Positions 8,508 through 15,835 of a stretch of DNA of 57,129 nucleotides are shown here, piece by piece. The notes below the pieces were generated by a model. It had not been told where the DNA came from and made no database searches. It was given only the letters and a program-made list of their open reading frames with translations. The DNA is taken from positions 1-57,129 of the forward strand of contig CAKUBN010000010.1 in the NCBI GenBank assembly GCA_934643185.1. The letters run 5' to 3'. Made by a program: the position numbers and the translations under genes. Numbering within the stretch: position 1 is the stretch's first letter; each line of letters starts with the position of its first letter. Source of the DNA: an uncultured Eubacteriales bacterium (GTDB lineage: Bacteria > Bacillota > Clostridia > Oscillospirales > Acutalibacteraceae).

Positions 8508-9119
8508 ATGCACATTCCAAAAAGCGACACGCAGCACACCGAAATTCTGACATTTGAAGAGGCGCAGCAGCACCGCGAAGAAAGCGCCGTTTACGACCGC
8601 GAAAAGTGGCTTTATATCCCGGATTTTTACTCCGAATACCGTTACATCCTCGGCACGGCCGGCAAAAAGCCGCTCATTACCATCGGCATCAATCCCTCTA
8701 CGGCGGAGCCGGATAACCTAGACAACACGTTAAAATCCGTAGAGCGCATTGCGCTTTTTAACGGGTTTGACTCGTTTATCATGTTCAACGTCTACGCACA
8801 GCGCGCGACGAACCCCGACCACATGGATAAGGAATTCAACCGGGCTTTGCACGAAGAAAACATGAACGCGTTTCGCTGGGTGCTTTCGCGCAGCGGCGAA
8901 GAGCCCGGCATTTGGGCGGCGTGGGGCACGATCGTCGAAAAGCGCGATTACTTAAAGACCTGCCTTGCGGACATGACCGCGATCGGCAACGCGTACCGCG
9001 CGAAGTGGTATCAGGCGGGCAAGCCCTCTAAAAAAGGACACCCGCACCACCCGCTGTATCTGCGAAAGGACTCGAAATTGGAGGACTTTGACATGGCGGC
9101 GTATTTGAAAACGCTTTGA
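8508..9119 (+). CDS. DUF1643 domain-containing protein
   Basis: This 203-residue soluble protein matches the DUF1643 pattern. It has an early YRYILGTAGKKPLITIGINP segment, the motif NPSTAEPDNLDNT, a FDSFIMFNVYAQRATNP strand-loop, and a late GHPHHPLYL near the C-terminus. Biochemical function is unknown; members are often found in mobile or defence-rich regions. The ATG at 8508 has AAAAGGAGA upstream. It is the last gene before the E2/JAB/E1 operon and is separated from it by a hairpin. Confidence 0.85.
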   Translation: MHIPKSDTQHTEILTFEEAQQHREESAVYDREKWLYIPDFYSEYRYILGTAGKKPLITIGINPSTAEPDNLDNTLKSVERIALFNGFDSFIMFNVYAQRATNPDHMDKEFNRALHEENMNAFRWVLSRSGEEPGIWAAWGTIVEKRDYLKTCLADMTAIGNAYRAKWYQAGKPSKKGHPHHPLYLRKDSKLEDFDMAAYLKTL

Positions 9120-9123
9120 TTTT

Positions 9124-9151
9124 TTGAAAATTTAATTTTGAAATGTATAAA
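9124..9151 (+). promoter_or_regulatory. Possible promoter of the E2-JAB-E1 operon
   Basis: TTGAAA (9124-9129) and TATAAA (9146-9151) are spaced by 16 bp, in an AT-rich stretch right after the DUF1643 stop. A start near 9158 would leave most of the left arm of the following hairpin untranscribed, which affects how that hairpin is read. Confidence 0.45.
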
Positions 9152-9228
9152 AAACGCTCCTCACGGTTCGTAGATCAGGTGGAAGCCGAAAACGGCAAAC
9201 CTAAACGAACCTTGAAGGAGCATTTTTT
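9149..9228 (+). promoter_or_regulatory. Nested hairpin overlapping the Shine-Dalgarno of the E2 gene
   Basis: The outer arms AAAAAACGCTCC (9149-9160) and GGAGCATTTTTT (9217-9228) pair at 11 of 12 positions. Inner arms GGTTCG/CGAACC (9165-9170, 9206-9211), AGGT/ACCT and GCCG/CGGC (9185-9188, 9193-9196, AAAA loop) nest inside. The right outer arm contains the SD (AAGGAGC) and a T-tract ending directly before the ATG at 9229. It can act as a terminator for transcripts from upstream or as an SD-sequestering attenuator. Confidence 0.65.
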
Positions 9229-10371
9229 ATGAGAACTTTTATCCCGCACATGTATTTTTCCGCACCCGAAGACACCGTGGGTGACCTTGTAAACCAGATC
9301 CGCCGCGAAAGCGAGATCCCCGGCGCGGCAGAGCCGAAGCCGGAAGTGAAGGACAGCGGCAAGAAAGCCATCATCCCGAAGACGGTGGTCTCTGCGTCCG
9401 AAAAGGACACCGTAGGCGACCTCATCGAGCAGCTGCACAAGGAGCCCGAGGCGATTTCAGAGGAAAAACCCGAAAAGCCGGAGAAGACCGACGGCAAGAA
9501 ATCCATCATTCCGAAGACGGTTGTTTCCGCCGCCAAAAGCGAGCTTGACCGCGTTTATGACCTGCTGACAAGCGGCGAAGATTTGCAGATGAACCCGGAC
9601 GGCACGCTGAGCCCGGCCTCAGCCCCGAAAAAGCGCGCAAAGCCCGCGCCGGGCAGCGAGCCGAAAGTGCCGGTGAAGACGAAAAAGGAGATTATTCCGC
9701 ACACGGTGGTCTCCGCACCCGAAAAGGACACCGTGGGCGACCTTATCGAGCAGCTGCACAAGGAGCCCGAGGTGATCCCCGAAGAAAAGAAGCCGGAAAA
9801 GGACGAAAGCGGCAAGAAGGCCGTCATCCCGAAGACAGTCGTTTCCGCGCCCGTGCAGCAGTGGTACAAGACAAACAAGGCGCTTTATAACGCGGAGGTC
9901 GCCGCCATGCGCAAGGAATTTAACGACCCGAACATGCAGCCGCATTTTATGCCGGACGGCCGCATGTACTGGCTTGTGAAGACCCGCCCGAACCTTGGCC
10001 GCGGCTTTAACACCATGACATATACCATCAAGCTCGTCTACGACCCCGACCACCCGCAGGTGCGCTATTCTTCCTCCGTAAAGCCGTACCTCGTCTCGCC
10101 GACGCTCGGCGAGCTGCAGAAGATCGTCAACATGCTGCCGCACATTCCGCTTGACGCAGACGGCAAGAAGCTGATTCCGCACACGCTGACAGACAACCGC
10201 GGCGAGCGCTACATTTGCTCCAGCGACGTGGCGGACGTGCACGCAGAGGACACCTGCACCACGAGCGCCGTGACCTCCTTCCGCTTTGCTTACCGCTGGC
10301 TGATGGTGTTTGAGCTTGCCATCCGCAAGCCGGAAGCATGGAAGGATTTTCAGGCGCATGGAAAGATTTAA
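9229..10371 (+). CDS. Prokaryotic E2-like protein with five-copy repeat N-terminus
   Basis: This protein is 380 residues. Residues 1-207 carry five copies of a short motif, consensus (I/V)IPKTVVSA (4-12, 48-56, 93-101, 155-163, 199-207). Most are followed by EKDTVGDLIEQLHKEPE and a charged, proline-rich linker ending in GKK. Residues about 210-380 look like a bacterial ubiquitin-conjugating (E2-like) domain: YTIKLVYDPDHPQVR, then LIPHTLTDNRGERYIC with Cys330 as candidate active site, then FAYRWLMVFELAIRKPEAW. The immediate neighbours JAB and E1 support this reading. The motif GKKLIPHT at 312-319 resembles the N-terminal repeat. The function of the repeats is unknown. Confidence 0.8.
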   Translation: MRTFIPHMYFSAPEDTVGDLVNQIRRESEIPGAAEPKPEVKDSGKKAIIPKTVVSASEKDTVGDLIEQLHKEPEAISEEKPEKPEKTDGKKSIIPKTVVSAAKSELDRVYDLLTSGEDLQMNPDGTLSPASAPKKRAKPAPGSEPKVPVKTKKEIIPHTVVSAPEKDTVGDLIEQLHKEPEVIPEEKKPEKDESGKKAVIPKTVVSAPVQQWYKTNKALYNAEVAAMRKEFNDPNMQPHFMPDGRMYWLVKTRPNLGRGFNTMTYTIKLVYDPDHPQVRYSSSVKPYLVSPTLGELQKIVNMLPHIPLDADGKKLIPHTLTDNRGERYICSSDVADVHAEDTCTTSAVTSFRFAYRWLMVFELAIRKPEAWKDFQAHGKI

Positions 10372-10384
10372 CGGAGGCTTTTTC

Positions 10385-11065
10385 ATGAAACTCTTTTCGA
10401 CCCCGCCGGTGCTTTCCGGCAAGAAAAACAAGAAGCACAAAAAGCTTTTAAAAGCGCAGCGCAAGGCGTTAAAGCGCGCCGATCACCCGTTTGAATCCGC
10501 CAAATCCGCCGAGGTTTGCCGCGGCGTGGTGCTTTCAAACCGCGCGTATCTGTCCATTTTGAGCGAGGTCTATTCCCGCGACCCGCTGGAGACGGGCGGC
10601 ATTTTCTTCGGCAACGTGAAAAACGGCGTGTGGTATGTGGCGGAAGCGAGTGACCCCGGCGTTTACACGCTGCACACGTGCGCCCACCACGAGATGGACA
10701 ACAACTACCACAACCACATTTACCCGGTGCTTTCGCGCTTATATCAGCACGGGCTGTGCCTTTTGGGGCTTTGGCACCGCCACCCCGGCTCGCTCGACAC
10801 GTTTTCAAGCGACGACGACCGCACAAATCACAGCTTTGCCGAGGTCATCGGAAACGGTGCGGTTTCGATGCTTGTCAATCTCGACCCCACTGCGCGCCTG
10901 ACATGCTATTACCTCAGTAAAAACGGCGAATATTGCACCGTGCCGGTCATGGTCGGCGACAAATACTTTGCGGGTACCGGCTTTTTGGAGCTGACAACAT
11001 CTGAGGCGCTTTTAAAGAACAAAGACCGCTTGCAAGCTGAAATTTTTGACTCCGAGGAGGCTTAA
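10385..11065 (+). CDS. JAB/MPN-family (JAMM) isopeptidase
   Basis: This 226-residue protein is a predicted zinc metallo-isopeptidase that would remove or process a ubiquitin-like modifier. The JAMM residues are complete: Glu69 in LETGGIFFG, then His131, His133, Ser141 and Asp144 in HRHPGSLDTFSSDDD. The N-terminus (about residues 13-32) is strongly basic, KK/KKHKK-rich, which is unusual for a bare JAB domain. The ATG at 10385 is chosen for the GGAGG upstream; it starts 13 bp after the E2 stop and ends 2 bp before the E1 start. Confidence 0.9.
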   Translation: MKLFSTPPVLSGKKNKKHKKLLKAQRKALKRADHPFESAKSAEVCRGVVLSNRAYLSILSEVYSRDPLETGGIFFGNVKNGVWYVAEASDPGVYTLHTCAHHEMDNNYHNHIYPVLSRLYQHGLCLLGLWHRHPGSLDTFSSDDDRTNHSFAEVIGNGAVSMLVNLDPTARLTCYYLSKNGEYCTVPVMVGDKYFAGTGFLELTTSEALLKNKDRLQAEIFDSEEA

Positions 11066-11067
11066 CT

Positions 11068-12459
11068 GTGGAAAAAATCATCATCACACGCCGTGAGCTT
11101 ATCAGACAAATTCCGGCTGATCTATCCGAACACGACAGAACCGTGTCACTTTTAAACGCACTTTTCGAGCGTCTGCCGGAAAATACGGAAAAAGAGAACG
11201 TTGACTTACAATCCGGCGACTTTGACGAGGCGTTTCGTTTGCTAAACGCGTTTGACCCGCGCACGTACGGCACCGTGCAGCTCGGCGAGAGCCTGCGCGA
11301 GGAGCAGACGGATACGGCAAAGGAGCACGTGGGCGTGCTGGGACTTTCCGACACGGCTTTGCCTGGCAATGATTATGTGGGTGAAGTGACCGGCGCGGGC
11401 AGCGCAGACACCGGCTACTACTACCTTCTGGCTACCGATGAGACCTATGCCGATACGTTCAAAAATCCCGGCCACACCACCCGCGGTTTGATCGTATCGG
11501 GTACTGCATACACGGCACTTTTGAGTGAAAACGTGGTGCTGACAGGCTACGATTACTTTGGCACCTATAAGGACGGCGGCTGGCTTTTCAACCGTTGCGA
11601 CGAAGCGAAAAGCACGCTGACGGTGGACAGCTTTACGCTCATCCACGACCTTTTCAGCCGCAACACGGGCCTGTTTGAATCTGCCGAGATGCTGAAAAAG
11701 TTCGCCGTCATCATCGGCTGCGGCTCTGTGGGCGCACGCGCCGCTTTGGAACTGGCCCGCGCCGGTGTGGGCAGATTTCTGCTCATCGACGACGACATTT
11801 TAAAGCCGCACAACATCTGCCGCCACACGCACGGTATGCGCGACCTCGGCCGCTTTAAGGCTGACCTTCTGCGCGAAGATATTCTGAACATTGACCCCGC
11901 AGCCGAAGTGACGGCTTTCCGCGGCAAGCTGGAAAACGCGCCGCTTTCTCTCTTTGAAAATCTCGGCAAGAACGGCATTGTCTTTGCGACGGCAGATGAC
12001 AGAAGCGCGAATGCGCTTGCAAATGCGCTCTCCAACACGCTCGGCGTGCCGTTTATTGCCGTAGGCTGCTGGGCGCGCGCCCATGCGGGCGAGGTGTTCT
12101 ACCACATCCCAAACCGCTGCATGAAGACTTACGGCGAGACCTTCTCCGCGCTTTTAAAGGACGCCCCGGCGCGCGACACGCACGGCGATTATTTTGGCGA
12201 AGCAGATGCCCGCGAACGCCTCCATTTTGAGCCCGGCACCTCTACGGACATCGGCTTTGTGACGCTGGTCGGCGTGAAATTCGCGCTTGACCTTTTGAAC
12301 CTTGAAAGCGAAGCCTATACCCCGCGCGTTTTGAACGACTACACGCCGTACACGCTCATCTGCAACACAAACCGCCCGGAGATTGGCAGTGAAAACGCGA
12401 AGATCTTCCCGTACCCGCTGTACATCAGCCGCTCCATTCGCCCGGCGGGTGAAGCATGA
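11068..12459 (+). CDS. ThiF/E1-like ubiquitin-activating enzyme
   Basis: This 463-residue protein has a C-terminal E1/ThiF adenylation domain. Its ATP loop is IIGCGSVGARAALELARAG (about 215-233), followed by LLIDDDILKPHNICRH (238-253), Lys264, and the ATADDRSANALAN segment near 308-320. Cys334 (AVGCWARAH) is a candidate thioester cysteine. Residues 1-205 form an alpha/beta domain I do not recognise. The start codon is GTG with GAGGAGG upstream. It follows JAB by 2 bp and overlaps the next small gene by 4 bp, so the operon is tightly coupled. Confidence 0.9.
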   Translation: MEKIIITRRELIRQIPADLSEHDRTVSLLNALFERLPENTEKENVDLQSGDFDEAFRLLNAFDPRTYGTVQLGESLREEQTDTAKEHVGVLGLSDTALPGNDYVGEVTGAGSADTGYYYLLATDETYADTFKNPGHTTRGLIVSGTAYTALLSENVVLTGYDYFGTYKDGGWLFNRCDEAKSTLTVDSFTLIHDLFSRNTGLFESAEMLKKFAVIIGCGSVGARAALELARAGVGRFLLIDDDILKPHNICRHTHGMRDLGRFKADLLREDILNIDPAAEVTAFRGKLENAPLSLFENLGKNGIVFATADDRSANALANALSNTLGVPFIAVGCWARAHAGEVFYHIPNRCMKTYGETFSALLKDAPARDTHGDYFGEADARERLHFEPGTSTDIGFVTLVGVKFALDLLNLESEAYTPRVLNDYTPYTLICNTNRPEIGSENAKIFPYPLYISRSIRPAGEA

Positions 12460-12671
12460 CGGACACGGACGCGCTCACGGCTTACCTGCGGCAGCTTGAG
12501 CGCATAAAGGACGACTGGGACGACCGCAAATACGCGGAAATCGAAAAAGACTGTCTTTTGCCGCTTTGGCAGCTCTGCCGCCGTATGCAGGAGACCGAAC
12601 GGGACATTTACGCGTTCATCTTCGGCGCAGAGCATGAACTCACACACATCGACACCGACATTTATTTTTGA
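12456..12671 (+). CDS. Small helical protein of the E1-E2-JAB operon
   Basis: This 71-residue protein is not recognised. It appears all-helical and acidic (LTAYLRQLERIKDDWDDRKY at the start) and ends in HIDTDIYF. It does not show a beta-grasp pattern or a C-terminal glycine, so it is not an obvious ubiquitin-like modifier. It overlaps the E1 gene by ATGA and is followed 14 bp later by the WXG100-like gene. A partner or chaperone of the neighbouring helical proteins is possible. Confidence 0.65.
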   Translation: MTDTDALTAYLRQLERIKDDWDDRKYAEIEKDCLLPLWQLCRRMQETERDIYAFIFGAEHELTHIDTDIYF

Positions 12672-12685
12672 AAGAAGGCATAGTT

Positions 12686-12955
12686 ATGGCAAATGCAAGC
12701 GTTGTGGTACACGACATTGATTCCCTTGAAAAATTTGGCATAGAGCTTGCGGCGCGCAGCGCAGAGCTGGAAGCGCTCTATAACGCGCTTACGGTGAGCT
12801 GCGCGGCGCAGGAAACAAACTGGCGCGACCCGCAGTATGACCTTTTGCACGAGCGTGTGGAGCTGTACGCCGGTGAGGCCCGCGCACAGCTGCTCGCCTT
12901 AAACGACGCGGTGCAGTACATTTCCGTTTTGGCCGCAAAGCTGCGCGCTTTGTAA
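12686..12955 (+). CDS. WXG100/ESAT-6-like small helical protein
   Basis: This 89-residue protein has the size and shape of an ESX/type VII substrate or chaperone: two predicted helices with a central turn NWRDPQYD where WXG100 proteins carry their WxG-like motif. The match is by pattern only. The ATG at 12686 is preferred over an in-frame TTG at 12668 because AGAAGG lies at proper spacing. It is one base away from the next gene, which encodes a helical N-terminus joined to a nuclease domain, the usual partner of such small proteins. Confidence 0.65.
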   Translation: MANASVVVHDIDSLEKFGIELAARSAELEALYNALTVSCAAQETNWRDPQYDLLHERVELYAGEARAQLLALNDAVQYISVLAAKLRAL

Positions 12956-12956
12956 C

Positions 12957-13725
12957 ATGAGCGACGTAAACGTATTGCTCTGCGCGGTGGACAGCGCCAT
13001 GGACACGCTTGCGGCCTTTGACCGCGACCGCGCCGACGTGACCGCCCGCGTTTCGTTCGCGTTAAGCTCTGTTTTGGCGCGCGTGGCGCTGGAGACCGAT
13101 CAGTACCGCCGCGAACTGGAAAACGCCGAAGCCGCTTCTTGTACAGACGAAGAAACCGGCGACACGGCAGAAACCCCGGAGGCCACCCGTTTGCACGCTA
13201 AATTAGAAGCTTTGGAAGCCCTGAACGCGCGCTGTGTTTTGGCCGGCGGGGCGCTTTCCGCCGCGTGGATGCAGGAAAGCCGTCAGGCCGAAGCGCACGT
13301 AAACGAAGCTTTGCACCGCTGCGGCGTATATCTAAAAAAGCTGAACCGCATTGCGCTTTCGCCCGACCTCGGCAGCATAACGGGTTCAGCGCACGGTGAT
13401 GCGCCCGTTTTCGTGTGCGTTGTGGACAGCGCGCTGTATCCCGAGACCGCAGAGCACATCCGCGTGGCGCAGGACATCGGCTTTCCGACTGTGCTGACGC
13501 TGGACCGCACCGGTGCAGCGGAGCGCAGAAAAGCCTCGCTTGCCGATTCAGGCGAGCCGCATTTGGGACCGCGACGAATACCCATGCGCGTGCTTTAAAG
13601 AGGGTGGCACAGGTGCACATGTAATGTACGTTGCGGGCACGGATAACCGCGGCGCAGGCTCTTACATGGGCTGGCAGATGCGCGGCCTGCCGGACGGCGC
13701 AAAAGTGCGCGTGCGCGTGATATAA
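12957..13725 (+). pseudogene. Helical-N-terminus NucA/NucB-type nuclease, interrupted by a frameshift
   Basis: The first frame (12957-13598) encodes 213 residues: a helical, LXG-like N-terminal part of about 145 residues, then the first half of a NucA/NucB DNase domain (YPETAEHIRVAQDIGFPTV..LDRTGAAERRKASLA). The second half (IWDRDEYPCACFKEGG, then YVAGTDNRGAG, to 13725) is in another frame. The shift needed is +1 (or -2) at about 13540-13566. Rejoining the frames restores a complete domain including the RDEYP motif. It could be a real lesion, an assembly error or programmed frameshifting. The arrangement suggests a secreted nuclease toxin next to a WXG-like partner. Confidence 0.75.
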
Positions 13726-13735
13726 GGAGAACACT

Positions 13736-14278
13736 ATGACCCCAAACACCAAGATTTTCACAGACCTTTTAAGAGAAAACCGCACATATCTCACCGTTTC
13801 GGCATCGGAATACGGCGCGGGCGATAAAGCCGCGAAAGCGCTTCATATCCTGCCGGATTCCATGCTCGGCATCCTCGTTCGCCACTGCGAAACGGTCGCC
13901 TGCGCGGGCGGCCTGCTGCACCTTTACGGCGGCGAGCAGCTTCTTACCCGCAGTACAAAAAGCGGCAAGCTGTTTTCTGAACTGCTTTTTCTCGGCGATA
14001 CGACAGACGGCGGCCTTTTCGCCGTCTCCCGCGTCGATACCACGATTGCAAAGCGCGGCGAGGTGCTGTTTCTCGGCCCGGGCGCGCTGAATTTTGAGCC
14101 CATGGGGATCGACACGGCGGAGTTCATCCGCTGGGCGCTGCAAAGCCGTGAGGAGATGCTGAAAGGCGTCTGGCTGACAGGGCCTGTGTTATCGCCTCGC
14201 GCGCTGAAAAAGCACATCACCGCAAAGCTTGACCTTTTAGACCGCCTTGACATGCTGAAAACGGAGGAAAACGCATGA
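13736..14278 (+). CDS. DUF2625/SUKH-like protein, candidate immunity protein
   Basis: This 180-residue soluble protein has a pattern seen in DUF2625 and related SUKH-fold proteins: DTTDGGLFAVS, then GEVLFLGPGALNFEPMGI and AEFIRWALQSREEML. SUKH-like proteins commonly neutralise nuclease toxins in polymorphic toxin systems. Its position directly after the NucA/NucB-type gene (11 bp) fits that role, but this is inference. The ATG at 13736 has TAAGGAGAAC upstream. It overlaps the next gene by 4 bp. Confidence 0.6.
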   Translation: MTPNTKIFTDLLRENRTYLTVSASEYGAGDKAAKALHILPDSMLGILVRHCETVACAGGLLHLYGGEQLLTRSTKSGKLFSELLFLGDTTDGGLFAVSRVDTTIAKRGEVLFLGPGALNFEPMGIDTAEFIRWALQSREEMLKGVWLTGPVLSPRALKKHITAKLDLLDRLDMLKTEENA

Positions 14279-15345
14279 AATTCTTCCCAAAATCCGCAGA
14301 CGGCTTTCTTATGGCCATGATGATGGCGCAAAACGCGCTTCTGCCTGATTTTTCGCTGAACTGCCCCGCCTCGCTTTTCGGCGCGGAACCGATTGAAAGC
14401 GCCAAAAAGGCCGTGAAAAGCTGCATGAATTTGACATCCTTCCCCTGCGCGCAGATGACAAACACGCACACGCAGTATGTGCACGACTTTGCGAAGCGGA
14501 CGCTGAGCCTGACGCTTTCCGTGCAGTACATGAGCACCGGCAAAGAGGTGAACGACCTGCGGTGCGTTGCGGCGGACATTGCGGAGAGCATCAAGCGCGA
14601 GCTGCCGGAAAACGCCGACTTTTTTCAGACGATCGCAGCCTATCAAGGTTGGCTGAGCCGCTTTTTCGTCTACAAAAAGACCGGCGCTGCACGCGACCAC
14701 GCCGCCGTGGGGCTTTTGCAGACGCGCCAAGGCGTGTGCCAGGCGATCGCCGCGCTTTCCATGGTGATCCTGCCGCACCTCGGCGTTTTTACACGGTACG
14801 TTTGCGGCGAGGGCTACTCCGGCGCGGATTGGGGCCCGCACGCGTGGAACGCCGTATTGGTGCCGAACGGCGTGTGGCATCAGGTGGATTTCACGTTCGG
14901 CCTGCACCGCAAAACGACGCCGAACACGTTTACGCCGCAGGATTCCGCCCGCTTTTGCGAGCTGCACCGCTGGGACAAAACCGCGCAGAGCCCCACGCTG
15001 TTTCAAAACGTGCAGGCCCTCGAAAGCCGCCTGCCAAACGAGACGGTTTTGCTGTTTGCAAATAACCCGTTTAAGGCTGAAATCAATGGCATCCCGATGC
15101 TGTTTGACGAACCCGTTTTGCAAAACGGCAGCGTGCGCCTTTTGCCGCTCCTGACCTTGCTCGGCGGCGGGTGCGAGCTGCTTGAAAACACGCTGCACAT
15201 TGTGCTCGGCGGAAAAACGCGCCGCATCCCGTGCACCATGCCGCCCCAAAACGGCTTTGTGCCGATAAACGAGGTCTTGGCACAAAGCGGCTTCTGCACC
15301 GCAGAGCGGCGCGGCGGGGTGATCGTGGTGACGCTGAAGCCGTAG
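14275..15345 (+). CDS. Transglutaminase-like cysteine protein with copper-amine-oxidase-N-like tail
   Basis: This 356-residue protein has a transglutaminase-like core with a visible catalytic triad: Cys155 (TRQGVCQAIAALSMV), His189 (WGPHAWNAVLV) and Asp205 (WHQVDFTFGLH). The last 85 residues resemble the copper amine oxidase N-terminal (PF07833-type) domain seen in extracellular Firmicutes proteins: IPMLFDEPVLQNGSVRLLPL and FVPINEVL. I see no clear signal peptide. Such folds act as peptidases or peptide crosslinkers. It overlaps the preceding gene by ATGA and closes the operon, ending 4 bp from a convergent XRE gene. Confidence 0.8.
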   Translation: MKFFPKSADGFLMAMMMAQNALLPDFSLNCPASLFGAEPIESAKKAVKSCMNLTSFPCAQMTNTHTQYVHDFAKRTLSLTLSVQYMSTGKEVNDLRCVAADIAESIKRELPENADFFQTIAAYQGWLSRFFVYKKTGAARDHAAVGLLQTRQGVCQAIAALSMVILPHLGVFTRYVCGEGYSGADWGPHAWNAVLVPNGVWHQVDFTFGLHRKTTPNTFTPQDSARFCELHRWDKTAQSPTLFQNVQALESRLPNETVLLFANNPFKAEINGIPMLFDEPVLQNGSVRLLPLLTLLGGGCELLENTLHIVLGGKTRRIPCTMPPQNGFVPINEVLAQSGFCTAERRGGVIVVTLKP

Positions 15346-15349
15346 CGCT

Positions 15350-15661
15350 TTACTTTTTCAATAATCTTTTTACGTTCATCAACGTTAAAGCGAGGTCGTC
15401 TTCGCTTAATTGCTCCAGTGCGTCCAAAAGCTCGCGGTTCACGCGCGGATTTAGTGCCCCGGCGTTGAAAAACTCGATCGGCGTAATGCCGAAATACTCG
15501 CAGATCGCCAAAAATTCCGTCATAGAGGGCAGCGTTTTGCCGGAAGATATATTGTTGATATACCCGCGGCTGTGCCCCAGATCGTAGCTCATTTTGTACT
15601 CCGAAACGCCCTTTTGCAGCCGCAGCTGCGTGATGCGTTCACGAATAAATTCTATATCCAT
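15350..15661 (-). CDS. XRE-family helix-turn-helix regulator
   Basis: This 103-residue protein has a Cro/C1-type HTH over about residues 7-60 (ERITQLRLQKGVSEYKMSYD, then GYINNISSGKTLPSM). A short C-terminal helical tail follows. The ATG at 15661 is preceded by GGAAAGGAG. It converges with the transglutaminase gene. A strong promoter faces away from it on the plus strand at 15736-15764, and CGTTTCAAAAACG at about 15713-15725 is a candidate operator between them. Confidence 0.88.
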   Translation of the reverse strand: MDIEFIRERITQLRLQKGVSEYKMSYDLGHSRGYINNISSGKTLPSMTEFLAICEYFGITPIEFFNAGALNPRVNRELLDALEQLSEDDLALTLMNVKRLLKK

Positions 15662-15735
15662 ACGGACAACTCCTTTCCCGTATAGAATAGAACAAAAGAA
15701 TTCCCACACATGCGTTTCAAAAACGTTAAAATAGG

Positions 15736-15764
15736 TTGACACGCACTTTTTAAAATGTTATTAT
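15736..15764 (+). promoter_or_regulatory. Plus-strand promoter with no gene behind it
   Basis: A consensus TTGACA (15736-15741), a 17-bp spacer and TATTAT (15759-15764) point rightward. About 50 bp further is GAGGAGAAGGAA, a good Shine-Dalgarno sequence, but no start codon or reading frame follows; the next gene is on the opposite strand. Confidence 0.6.
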
Positions 15765-15835
15765 AGCTTTGAAAAGGTCGAATTTACATAAAACGACATT
15801 TTCAAAACTATATTTGAGGAGAAGGAACGGCTTTT

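Noticed and set aside
9229..12459. Type II CBASS operon
   Set aside because: E1 and E2 are separate proteins and there is no CD-NTase or effector gene nearby; the nucleotidyltransferase at 15.8 kb lies on the other strand with its own promoter and lacks CD-NTase features.
12456..12671. The 71-residue protein as the missing ubiquitin-like modifier
   Set aside because: It looks all-helical, has no beta-grasp pattern and ends in IYF rather than glycine.
13924..15285. A 453-codon minus-strand open frame opposite the DUF2625-like and transglutaminase genes
   Set aside because: It has low-complexity shadow composition, crosses two clear plus-strand genes and has no SD-supported start.
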